Below, piece after piece: positions 16,581 through 27,408 of a stretch of DNA of 64,000 nucleotides. The translations under genes were made by a program, and so were the position numbers. Numbering within the stretch: position 1 is the first letter of the stretch; every line of letters starts with the position of its first letter. The notes below the pieces were generated by a model. That model did no database searches. It was not told the DNA's origin and saw nothing but the letters and a program-made list of their open reading frames with translations. The stretch comes from Capsaspora owczarzaki ATCC 30864 (taxonomy: Eukaryota; Opisthokonta; Filasterea), in assembly GCF_000151315.2 (NCBI RefSeq), contig NW_011887293.1:2333848-2397847 (forward strand), given 5' to 3'.

Positions 16581-18428
16581 TCAAAATTCAAGGCGAGCAA
16601 CCTTCAATGGACGCATTCCGGACGGTAGCCCTTCAGCTTCTTCGAAACGACGCTTGGCTTGATCGCGTTCTTCCTTGGCAGAAAGCACGTAACGTGGCAG
16701 CTGGGCTGGTGCTGTGGGTGGTGGATCGTTGCTAAAGTACGCATGCTGGAGGGCCTGAAAAAGCAGCGTCCATTGTCCAAAAACAAAAAAAAAAAAAAAA
16801 AAAAAGTCGTATGCGATAGAAAAGGGGACATTAGTCCATTGGTACCACCACAAAACCACCAGCATGCAATCAACGCCAATACCTCGGTGGCAGTACAGCG
16901 ACCCGAAGGATTCATTGTGAGCATTTTGCCGATGAGATCCACGCAATCTGGCGATGCTGCTGTGAACAGTTGACGCAGCGGCGTTGGCTGATAATCCTTG
17001 ACGGAGACATAAGTTGGAAGTGAAGTGACACCCTGCAAACACACAAGAACACAAAAAAAAAGGTCAGACACCAAACACACTCGCAAGGAAACAAAGCAAA
17101 GTCATCACAGGCACCATACAGGCCACGTTTTCTCTGTGGGCGCGCCGAATAGCGAGCAAATTTGAGTGAGCTGAGACATTTCATTGTTGCCGGGAAGCAG
17201 TGCTTTGCGAAGAAGCAACTCTGCGAAAATGCAGCCGGTCGCCCAAATATCAATGCCGGTTCCATAGCAGCGAGCACCATAGAGGAGCTCGGGCGCACGA
17301 TACCATCTATCAAAGCGCAGCGGCGTAAGGCACGGTACAAACGAGCGAGAAAAGCGAGCAGCAACACCAACAACAGACAAACAAAGAAACAAAAAAAAGT
17401 CTTCGTACAATGTGACAACTTGGTTTGTGTAGATCTTATCAGGGCTGCCGTAATCGCGAGCAAGACCAAAATCCGCCAGCTTAACGACGCCGGCACCGGA
17501 TATCAGCAAGTTATTCGGTTTGAGATCCTAAAGGCGAAGAGAGCAAAGCCAAACGCACCATCCAGAGTGAGCAGAAACCAACGTCAACGCCAACAACCGA
17601 CTGCACCACTGCACCGCAGCGACCTCTCCGCAGCGACTGTTTCCCCTAACACACTCCCGACCAATCACAAACACATACCCGATGCAAAATCCAGCGGTCG
17701 TGCATATACTCGATGCCTTGCAATGTCATCAGCATGAAGCTCTTGTAGTCGCCCGGCTGGAAGACATTTCTTGGATCCCGGATGATTTTCTCGAGATCGG
17801 CATCCATAAACTCAAACACAATACTAATATTGTTGGACCGAGCATGGCCAAAGACGTCCACGAGGCCAATGACGTTCGTGTGGTGCAGCTCTTGCAACAG
17901 CTTGATTTCGCGCAGGGCCGTCCGGTTGAGCCCGTTCTGCGCGTCTTCCATCTTGCCCAGATTGATCTTCTTGATGGCGACAATCTCGCCTGTCGACTTG
18001 TTCCGTGCGCGGTACACTGTGGCAAACTGACCCTCGCCCAAGAAGTCGAGCCGCTCGTACACGTCTGAGCGATTGGTCGCCAGCAGCGCTCCGACGCGCT
18101 TCGACGGACCGGTCTCGGCGGTCGCAGGCAGTGCCAGGACTGTTGCTCCTGCGGCGGTCGTCGTCGCCGTGGCGGCTGCGGTTGAAGTCGCGCTGGGAGT
18201 GGCATCTGCAGCAGCAGCAGCAGCAGCAGCAGCATCCGCAGCAGCCTGTGCATCAGCTCCCTCGGGCGACACGCTCACTGCTGGAGCGGCGCTGATGTAA
18301 TGGCGGAGGTGCCAGGCGAGTGCATCGTGGCGCCGTGCAGCAGCGGCGGTGGCCAGCACGGGTGCGGACGACGACGACGACGACGACGACGACGATGACT
18401 CGGCGGACGACAACGTCTCAGTCGACAT
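16581..18428 (-). CDS. CDK7: Cyclin-dependent kinase 7 (CAK / TFIIH kinase)
   Basis: The catalytic subunit of CDK-activating kinase and of TFIIH, which phosphorylates cell-cycle CDKs and the RNA polymerase II tail. Exons: 18428-17679, 17527-17409, 17306-17120, 17032-16883 and 16754-16581; 459 residues. CDK7 hallmarks are [33 protein letters not shown] (its PSTAIRE equivalent), [32 protein letters not shown] and [10 protein letters not shown]. The conserved T-loop Thr is present in YTNQVVT. Across the exon 2/3 junction the sequence reads VVTLWYRAPE, with Leu where CDK7 usually has Arg, as in CDK1/2. An Ala/Ser-rich N-terminal extension of about 115 residues is not in human CDK7. I chose the ATG at 18428; an in-frame upstream ATG at 18476 adds a hydrophobic leader that looks untranslated. 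Its 3' end lies 125 bp from the convergent HECT gene. Confidence 0.94.
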
Positions 18429-18620
18429 GCGCTGGAAAGACTGAGAAACCAAAACTGAGAAGAAGAACTTGTACATTCATGCATTTGATACAATGCAAGC
18501 GAATGCATGCTCAGAGAACTGAATTGGATCGTATCGGCATTGTACTGTACTGTACTGCATTTGTGCACAATGCCGCATAAGTACACAAAGTACACCACAA
18601 CGACAAACACATAAAGGTTC

Positions 18621-21600
18621 TCATAATGAACCCAAGGCCGAGGTTGAAGAACCGCCTGTCGACGGATGGAGAATCTGATCCACTTCGCCAAGACAATGGA
18701 CAAGCGCCGCACGGTATTCTTGAAGAATGGCATACGTGACATCAATGAGACGCGGGAAGAGCTGCACGACAAGCGCCAATCCATCCTTGCCGGCGGCAGA
18801 GCGCACTTCGGCCTGCGCCTCGTGAATGTGGTCAAGGCTCCGACAGGCAAACACAAGCAAATCGGCAAGCGTGTCTCCGTACGGACCGTCGGGTGGACGG
18901 CTCACCCAATGAAACACCTGCTGGTGCTCCTGAGGCCCGTCAAGAAAGACGCGGTTCCAATGCTTGCTGCGCGCCCAAACAATGCGCCCGTCGCGGTGAT
19001 TGACGATAAAGTGCTTGAGGTCTTTGAAGGACCGGATGGCCCGATGGCAGCTACGAACAAACGCGTGTCGCTCTTCGTCCGTCCACGTGAGGGGGTGCGC
19101 CATGACGTCGCGAATGCTTGGTCGCTTCTCACGATCGGCATCAATCATGCGAGTAATCAGAGCGCAACAGCCCGGGTGCTGCGTGATGAACGCTGCTCCA
19201 TTGGCCTCGGCAGCCTCCAATCCAACTTGACGGTTTTCGCGAACGTACTGCTCGACCAGCTCATCGGCGGCGTCGCCTTGGAAGGCATGCTCGCCGTCCG
19301 AGAGCATAAAGTAGACAACCAACCCAAGCGAGAAAATGTCACCCGCCGTGCTAAACCGCTGCTCGAGCATCACCTCTGGCGCTCGCCATCGAGGCGTGCC
19401 GGGTTGACTGGGAATAGGACTGGCTGCGCCAAGCTTGGAGTCCAGCGCGCTTGTGGACAGCGTGTGCCGGCTGCCGCCAAAATCGGACAAGAGCAAATCC
19501 AACGTGTCGGTGAGCAAAACGTTGCTGGGCTTGATGTCTCCGTGAATGATGGGCTGAGTCTGGGAGTGACAGAACGAAAGCGCATCAAACAATTGCCGGA
19601 CGTGCTTGATTCGCATGTCGGGGCGGTAGTGATCGGATTGCTGCCGAACAAAGTCGTGCATGGTGAAGGCCGCCTTCTTCATGACAATAAAGTGGTACTT
19701 GTCGTTCTGCAAATGGTCATAGATGCGGATAATGTTGGGATGGGACATGGTGCGTAAGGTGTCCACCTCTTTTAAATACTCTGGATAATTGTTGGCAGCA
19801 ACTTTGCCCACAACCTTGACTGCAACCTTGTAGGTGCCGAGCGGAGTGCGAAAGTCTCCCTCAAACACCTGGTGAGCACCTTGACCAAGAATATTTTTGG
19901 GGTCAAAGCGCAGCCGGTCGGCAACACAAACATTGCCGTCGTTGAGAACATTGGTGGTTGCGCTGGAGACAAAGCCGCTGCTGCGAGCCCCGCTGCTGTG
20001 ATGTAATGGGTGCTGATTGCCTGGAAGCCCAAGCTGCTGCATGGTGTCCGTTGGGCGAATCGCAGAATACGCAAGTGCTGACGACAGCTGCGGCAAATCC
20101 CACGCTGACGAGGATCCAGCCGATGATGTGCCGAAATCGGCAGCAAAGGAGGAGCGCGGCCCCCACAGCAAGTCTGGGGTCGAGCCGAGGGCGAAATCCG
20201 AAAACGGGAAGATCGGTGCAACAAGAGGCGCTGAGGCATCTACCTTCTTGGAGAGCAACGGTTTTAGGGACGTCGGCTTTAGTGGAGTGACTGGATTCGC
20301 CCAGAGATCGAGCGGGCTCGTGGAGAGACTGGAGAGCACAGACGCGGCCGGGGCCGTTGGGTCTACCAACATTTCAGCAGCAGCAGCAGCAGCAGCGTGT
20401 CCCGGCGTCATGGCGTCAGCAGCGAGGCGCAAAGGCCCCGAGCCGACATTTGACAGCACGGGGCTTGTTCCAAACACGGATGGGTCACCATTTGGAAGGA
20501 CGATGGAGGCGCCTCGAGTCATGGTTGCTGTGACTTCGGATGTCGGCGGTCGAGAAATTGGATACGGACTGCTGGGCTTGAAGCGAGAGAAGCTGCCGTC
20601 CGGGGTGCTTCCAGACTCACCTCCTCCAACCCAAAGTTGACTCGCAATCGCGGCAGGAGGAAGATGTGCACCGCTGGGTGAGCCTCCGTAACTTTTGGAG
20701 ACAAACGCGGAATTGGCGCTCGGAGAACCCGACGAACTTCCGGGTAGGAGGGAAGCTGCTGGAACATTGACTGCAGCTGGCGATGAGAGCGCTGATGCAC
20801 TGGCTGACATGTCACTGGGAGCAGGTCGCATAGGCGCCGCTCCAGCACGCGGGTTTGGATGCGCGACATCTGCGCTGGTGACACTGCTCGGCTCGATGCG
20901 CCGCGGCTCGGAAGGGTGAACATCCCGCACGTCCGACGCTTGCAAGACCAAGGCGCCGCTTCGCGCAGATGTGTACGACAGCCGGAAGGCCACAGTCGCA
21001 CGTGACATGTGAGGATTGTGCAAGGACGAGTGGTACGAGCTCACCACAATTGGCGCACCGCGAAAGTCAATTTGAGAGGTGGCCACATTGAGCACTCCAC
21101 GCAGAATGCTCGAATTAGCGTCGCCATCGCGGGCTGTTAGCAAACGCAAAGATGACGCCACCAAGTGTGGGAATAATCCGCCCGACGACGGTGACTGCTG
21201 CCGTGGTGGCGATATTGGCTCAGCAGCAGCAGGTGATGCAGATGTGACTGCGGCTGAGCTGGTTTGCACTACTCCGAACGGAGACGGCTCGGGCGAGCTC
21301 GAGTAACGCACGTCAAGAACAAACGTCACACGGTCGCCATCGAGCAACGGGAAGGGGAGTGCCTGTGGTACGGGCAAGTACAAATCCCCAGCACGTCGCT
21401 TCACGACAAGTTGCAGCGCATCACCGGCGCCTTGCACGGTGGCAGTGCACAAGAGACGCACTCGTGTCACGGCTTGCGAGCTCAAGACCAAGCGGAACGT
21501 CGCCAAATCACCTGGCTCGGGAACAATCGAAGGGAAGGCGGTGTAGGCCCAAGCAGACGCGATGGAGAAATAGGCATGCAAAACCGCGGCGCTGTTGGGT

Positions 21601-22667
21601 CGCCAGGTGTATTCGATGGAACAGCGGTCGCCGCTTGCCAACGGAACGAGAATGCCACGCTCAATTTCGGCGCTCATAAACAGTCCTGTCAGTCCACCGC
21701 GGTCGTTTCGGATTGCCGCCAGCGTTAACAAGGTTTCGTGCGCGTGAGCCTCGCTGAAGAGCGTGATGGCTTGGCTTTGCAGAGTGGATGAGCGTTTTGG
21801 CACGCCAATCCAAAAGTCGCGCAACGGGGGCACCCCAAGGATGAAACCCGAGCTGGTGTATGGCATCTTGTCGTTTGACTTCCACGCTTTTACGACGGAC
21901 GAGATCCGACTGGCAACGAGACGAGCGATTGGCATGACGTGCGGTGCCGATGAGGACGACAAACCTGGCGAGACTGTTGCAGCGATATGACTGCTTGTGC
22001 CATTCAGGCCGGCGTGGTGGTTACTTGTGGTGCCAATGGTGATGGGCGATGATCCCGATCCGACGTGCAGCTGTTGGTGGTGGGTGTGCAGCGTCATTGG
22101 CAGTGCGGATCCAGTCGTCGTCTGCACGCGCGGCCTGCACGAGACAAAGAGCACTGGTTCGTGCTGCCGCGGGCTTCGTGCCAGCTCGTCCGCAAGGGGA
22201 GAGTTTGGCAGAATGTCTCCATTGTCAAATGCGTAGAGAAGTCCGTCCTCGCCCTGGATGACGTTTGGCTGGACGACGACGCCGAACGCAACGGCGACCG
22301 GCTCTGCATCAACGCCGACGAGCCCCTTGGCGGTCGCCCGCACCGTGAGCATGACGTAGTCGCCGAGATCCAGGCAGCACGTGCCCTCGCTAAACACAAC
22401 CGGATTGGCGTCGGCGCCCAGATAGACGTCCGAAATGCCCAGCAGCGGCGACAGAAGCTGACCGAAGGCGAACGGATTCTGGCCCGCGCGGTTGAGCTTG
22501 GCGACCGCCTGGACGCCCGCCGGGGTAGCCACGGCATTCGCGGCAGCCGCAGTGGACTGTGCAACGGCAGCAGCAAGCGCTGGAGAGCGGAGTGCAATGC
22601 CACTTCCGGCAGCAGCAGCAGCAGCAGCAGAAGCAGACGCAGACGCAGATGGCGCGAACTCGCTCAT
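18621..22667 (-). CDS. Protein kinase with C-terminal IRE1/RNase L-like KEN domain
   Basis: A single-exon ORF of 1348 residues. Residues 1-560 are mostly beta-type sequence with Ala/Ser-rich patches. Residues about 560-900 are a Ser/Pro-rich linker. The kinase domain (about 915-1185) has ILGQGAHQVFEG, VAVKVVGK, HGDIKPSNVLL (HGD for HRD), SDFGGSR and APEVMLEQRFS. Right after the kinase comes HPLTWTDEERHAF, equivalent to the HPFFW start of the KEN nuclease domain in IRE1 and RNase L. Then come YGDTLADLL and the segment with AEVR that aligns without gaps to human IRE1 as I remember it. By that alignment the catalytic Tyr and His are kept, and the catalytic Arg position is Cys, followed by Arg. 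I see no signal peptide, membrane helix, luminal beta-propeller or ankyrin repeats. It is likely a soluble RNA-cleaving or pseudo-nuclease kinase. Kinase identity is firm, KEN likely, and N-terminal function unknown. Confidence 0.82.
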   Translation of the reverse strand: MSEFAPSASASASAAAAAAAGSGIALRSPALAAAVAQSTAAAANAVATPAGVQAVAKLNRAGQNPFAFGQLLSPLLGISDVYLGADANPVVFSEGTCCLDLGDYVMLTVRATAKGLVGVDAEPVAVAFGVVVQPNVIQGEDGLLYAFDNGDILPNSPLADELARSPRQHEPVLFVSCRPRVQTTTGSALPMTLHTHHQQLHVGSGSSPITIGTTSNHHAGLNGTSSHIAATVSPGLSSSSAPHVMPIARLVASRISSVVKAWKSNDKMPYTSSGFILGVPPLRDFWIGVPKRSSTLQSQAITLFSEAHAHETLLTLAAIRNDRGGLTGLFMSAEIERGILVPLASGDRCSIEYTWRPNSAAVLHAYFSIASAWAYTAFPSIVPEPGDLATFRLVLSSQAVTRVRLLCTATVQGAGDALQLVVKRRAGDLYLPVPQALPFPLLDGDRVTFVLDVRYSSSPEPSPFGVVQTSSAAVTSASPAAAEPISPPRQQSPSSGGLFPHLVASSLRLLTARDGDANSSILRGVLNVATSQIDFRGAPIVVSSYHSSLHNPHMSRATVAFRLSYTSARSGALVLQASDVRDVHPSEPRRIEPSSVTSADVAHPNPRAGAAPMRPAPSDMSASASALSSPAAVNVPAASLLPGSSSGSPSANSAFVSKSYGGSPSGAHLPPAAIASQLWVGGGESGSTPDGSFSRFKPSSPYPISRPPTSEVTATMTRGASIVLPNGDPSVFGTSPVLSNVGSGPLRLAADAMTPGHAAAAAAAEMLVDPTAPAASVLSSLSTSPLDLWANPVTPLKPTSLKPLLSKKVDASAPLVAPIFPFSDFALGSTPDLLWGPRSSFAADFGTSSAGSSSAWDLPQLSSALAYSAIRPTDTMQQLGLPGNQHPLHHSSGARSSGFVSSATTNVLNDGNVCVADRLRFDPKNILGQGAHQVFEGDFRTPLGTYKVAVKVVGKVAANNYPEYLKEVDTLRTMSHPNIIRIYDHLQNDKYHFIVMKKAAFTMHDFVRQQSDHYRPDMRIKHVRQLFDALSFCHSQTQPIIHGDIKPSNVLLTDTLDLLLSDFGGSRHTLSTSALDSKLGAASPIPSQPGTPRWRAPEVMLEQRFSTAGDIFSLGLVVYFMLSDGEHAFQGDAADELVEQYVRENRQVGLEAAEANGAAFITQHPGCCALITRMIDADREKRPSIRDVMAHPLTWTDEERHAFVRSCHRAIRSFKDLKHFIVNHRDGRIVWARSKHWNRVFLDGPQEHQQVFHWVSRPPDGPYGDTLADLLVFACRSLDHIHEAQAEVRSAAGKDGLALVVQLFPRLIDVTYAILQEYRAALVHCLGEVDQILHPSTGGSSTSALGSL

Positions 22668-23163
22668 TCAATCTGAAACAACAAAAATCTCAGTTTTTTC
22701 CCGCGCAATTTTTTGTTTGTTTGTTTTTGGTGTTTTGGGGGGTGGTTTTCTCCGAATTGAGGACTGAGATTGGTGACTGAGATTTTGGTGAGATGAGGCA
22801 TTTTGCTTGTTGTGGCTTCATCAAAAAAGCATTTGGTGTCGGAGTTGTTTGGAGTTGTCAACGGGGAACAAGTTTCAGAGAGACAGCGAGTAGCGAGGTT
22901 TGGCGAGTTCTACTGTCATCTTGGACGATCAAAAGCAAGGACGACACACGCCTAACGACAAAATCTTTGTTTGTAACAGGAAGAGGTGGAGGAGGTAAGG
23001 GGGGGGGGAAATCAATACAAGGAGCCAATCGAGATCTTCCTGTATTGAATCTAAATCTAACTGTTCACGCATCGAACCATTCAACGGCAACCAACAAATC
23101 AAAAACTCACACAACAATACACTAACAAAAAAACTAAAAGTCGAAAGCTCGAAAGACACCCCT
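22668..23163. other. Intergenic region between two minus-strand genes
   Basis: Holds the 5' flank of the kinase-KEN gene and the 3' flank of the ABCG gene. It contains a GTTTGTTTG stretch and a G9 run near 23000. I see no gene in it. Confidence 0.65.
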
Positions 23164-26100
23164 TCACCGCTGCTCCTTGTTCAGGAAACGAAGGGCAAAG
23201 TAGGTCAGAATGCGGAAGCCTGCCCACCATCCCAGGAGAATGTAGACATTGTCCCAAGGATTGGCGATGACAAGGTCGTAGGTCTGTAGAATCACATAAT
23301 TCACCTCCTGCTGCGTCAAGCCGTCCGTGGAGAGGGTTCCGTTGACGATTGGTGGCGCGACTGCATCCGTGAACTCGGCCTTGACGAGACCAGAAAACCC
23401 AGCGGACATGTACGAGGCATAGTATGCCCAGGTCCAGTAGTTGGGTAAGTTGGGCAAGGTCTGAAAGCAACCGGCAAAGAGCATGGCAAAGGTGTTGTAC
23501 GATGCAGCGCCCATGTTGGCTCCCTCCGCTGTCGATGCAGCCGCACCCACCAGCGACACAAAGCTGATGCCGACGTTAATGAAGATGACAATCACGACGC
23601 AGTAATACAGCAGATCTTGCTGGAATCCAATCATAAAGTAGCAAATGATGGCAAACACCAAGCCACTCAGCGCGTACTGTGGTGTTTCGTTCACGACTCG
23701 TGCGGCGAGATAGGCACTCGTGCGGTATGCTCCCGCGGCCCGTTCGCGTAGAAACAAGTGACGTTCTTCCACAACTATTCGGCATGGCGAGTAACAGGTG
23801 AGTCTGTGACAACATCCAAAAAACCATCCATCACCAGGCAACAACAGCAACAACAACATCAACATCAACCACCCTTACGCAGCGGAGCCACCAGGAAGCT
23901 TTCAACACCAAGAAATACAGGAATGTAGTAAAGTGCCATGACAATCGAACGCTCTTTGTCTTGGTTGAGCGAGGCCCAGATCGAACCGGTGATCACACCA
24001 AACACAATGTTGATGATAAGGCCGGCAGCAAACATGAAGGGGTTGCGCAGGGTGGTAAAGAACATGCGACGCGACAGCAGCGCGAATTGGACAAGGAAGG
24101 AAGTGGCGTACGTGGCGCCATAGGTGGTCGTGATGGCTTTCACCTCGGCATTCGAGTCTACAGCAGTATCGGCTGCTTTGCGCGTGCTCTGGAGGGCCTG
24201 GCGAGTAGCAGCATACTGTGCCGAGCTCATGAAAGAATTGACAAGAGCTTGCACAGACTCGTCGGTGGGCGCGCCGCTCTTGTCCGCCGATTGAGACGAC
24301 GAGTAAGTGAGTCCTGAGGCATCTGTGCTAGCAGAGACTGTGCTGAGCCGTGTGCTTGCGGTAGACGGGTCGGGAGTTGCCACATGAGCAGCTTGACCAG
24401 ACAACGGCGGACGAACCGTCACCACATCAAGTATAAAGTCGGCAATGTTAAAGCCAGCTGGGCACTCATACCCCTGCTGTGCAAAGTAGCGCCCAACTGA
24501 ACTGGCAGATCCGTAGTACACGGGCGAGCCTTGAGACATGAGCAAAAGCTGGTCAAACATATGGAAAATGTTGGATCGAGGTTGGTGAATAGTCGTGAGC
24601 ACTGCTCGTCCTTGCTTGGCAAGACCCATGATTGTCTCCATCACATTGAGGGCGTCAGTTGCGGAAAGGCCGCTTGTAGGCTCATCTGCGCGATTCATTC
24701 AGGTCAAAGTGAGGAAGAGCAAGCGGCATTGGAGTTTACCATCAACGGAAGGCAAAGATGAGCCGTCAAACCAACGCAGACAATGCAAGCAAACCCAAGC
24801 AACCCAAACAACCACAGAGGTATAACAATCATCTCCGACGTACCAAGGAACAGAATGGATGGCGATGTCAACAGCTCAGTTCCAATGGAGAGGCGCCGAC
24901 GTTCGCCGCCAGAGATGCCTCGAAGGAGCTTGCCGCCGATGCGTGAATCTTTGCAGCCGCCGAGTGTCAACAAGCGGATGATTTCGTCGACTCGAGCATT
25001 CTTGCGGACGTTGGCGAGGCTTTGGGGCAGTCGCAGCTGTGCAGTGTACCACAGCGACTCGCGCACGGTTAACGTTTCCGGCAAGACGTCGTCCTGCGTC
25101 ACGTAGCCAGACATGCGGGTAAAGAAACGACCAAACGATTCGCGTGGCTTGTCGTTGATGAGGACTTGGCCTCGAATGTCACCGCGCGTCTTCCTGCCCG
25201 CAAGAATGTCCAGCAGCGTTGTTTTGCCACAACCGCTGGGGCCCATGATTGCGAGCACTGTACCAGCCTCCACAATCACGGACACGCCCTTCAGAATCTC
25301 TTTTCGGATCGTAGGAGGCGCGCGCGGTTGTTTGGCATCCGGATTTTTGACCTGGAAAGTGCCGACGGTATCAGAATACAAGTCAATGACAACCGCTTTC
25401 GCAACAAAAAATCCAATCTATCGACACTGGTACCTGTACTGTAAATCGCAAATCATCGCAAGAGACTTTGGTGTTGACGCGAGGCGGAAGCGCGGCCGAA
25501 AAGGCCTCGGAAAAGCTGAGCACTTCGTCGCGCTGCATCAAGACCGACCATGTTGCGCCAGACTGTCGAGAGGCGTCTGGAATAAACAGTGGCATGTTTG
25601 CGGCCGTGATTTCTGCAGAATCAGGAAGGTTGATGGAAACGTGGGACTCCAAAGGCTGCTCCAAATCGCGCAATGAAGCATTGAGCGATTGGCCAATCTG
25701 CTGAGCCTCCAAGAGATCTTTGCGATCAACGTCTTCCTGCTCGCGGGAAGGTTTCGGCTTTTTCATAATACCCCGCGTGGGTGTGAGCTTTGACATTGGG
25801 ATGGCTTCGGGGTGGCTGGGGGACGTCGAGGCTTGGGCTGCAGTCGAGGCGGCGGAATTGGCATGTTCGCTAGTGTCGATTCGAGGACGAGGCGTGACTG
25901 CAGCCAAAGTGGCGACCATGCTAGTCAGAGCATGGATCTCAATCCCGAACTGCGGATGGCCAAACTGGCCTTCGCGAGTTCGTTCAATAATCACTCGCGA
26001 ACACGTTTGAACATGCTCGACGAGCGGACCGCGCGAAACTGGGTCGTACTGCTTGGCAAATTCTTTCAGCTCGGCCAACGCCTCCTTCCACGCGTTGGAT

Positions 26101-26836
26101 ATCTCTGAGGTCGAGTTGGTCGTTTCCCAGACGGAGAGGGCAGCTCTGAGCAACTGAGCAATTCGTGCCTGCTGTTTTCCTTGTGGCGAGTGCGGCGAAC
26201 CGATCATGGAGCGGATTCTCCCCTTGAAGCTGGCAACACCGACGCTCAAGCGACGGCCAATTGACTCGTGGCGGTGCGCGCCCACAAATCCTGCTGAGAC
26301 CGAGTCGGTGCGAAGTCCCAGTCTGTCGTTGCTCTGATTCTCAGCAGAGATTGCGTTCTGCTGCGCTGCATGCTGCTCTGCGTACTCGCGCTTCTGCTCC
26401 CGGGTGAGCGTGAATGACACACTCAGTGGCCTTGCTTTCGCTCCTTGGGCGCCTGCGGCAGCTGCCGTCGTTGCAGTCGCCGGTGGTGTCGGCGTTGCGG
26501 TCGAGACGGGTGCGGTTTGCTGCAATCCCACTTCGCCTTCGACTCTGACGACCACCACGCCCTCTTCGACTGCCGCCGCGTCGTCCGCCGTGGCGAGCGC
26601 TGCAGAATCGCCCTGCTCAGCTCGGGTTGCGGAGGAGGTCGTCCTCGCCCTCGACCTCGAGCTCGCTGTCGTCGTTGTTGTTGTTGTCGCTGTTGTGGGT
26701 TGATTAGCCTGGTTACGAACGTGGCTGCTGCCGTCGTCGTCTTCCGCGTTCCCAGCGGCGTCGGTCACTTTGTCCACCACGGCACCCGTGTGCGCAGTCG
26801 TTGATGCATGCTGGTCCAGCAACGGGGCGCCGTGAC

Positions 26837-26872
<36 letters not shown>

Positions 26873-26900
26873 GTGCCAATCGAGGTGAATGGTCGCTCAT
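23164..26900 (-). CDS. ABCG-family half-transporter with long N-terminal extension
   Basis: An ATP-binding cassette half-transporter of the G (White/WBC) family, expected to dimerise and export lipids or xenobiotics. Exons: 26900-25434, 25351-24844, 24685-23879 and 23774-23164; 1130 residues. The nucleotide-binding domain (about 495-720) comes before the membrane domain, the reverse order typical of ABCG. It has Walker A GPSGCGKTTLLD, signature ISGGERRRLSIG, Walker B FLDEPTSGL and switch His TTIHQPRSN. The membrane domain follows, with several hydrophobic helices (e.g. LIINIVFGVITGSIW) and the family motif LFLRERAAGAYRTSAY. The first exon adds roughly 490 residues before the cassette: poly-Ser, poly-Thr and Ala-rich stretches, plus a more ordered part around 245-330 that I do not recognise. 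The substrate cannot be read from sequence. Confidence 0.93.

Positions 26901-27408
<508 letters not shown>

Noticed and set aside
18666-19757. 363-residue ORF opposite the kinase-KEN gene
   Set aside because: Antisense of conserved kinase motifs and biased by their GC3; nothing recognisable.
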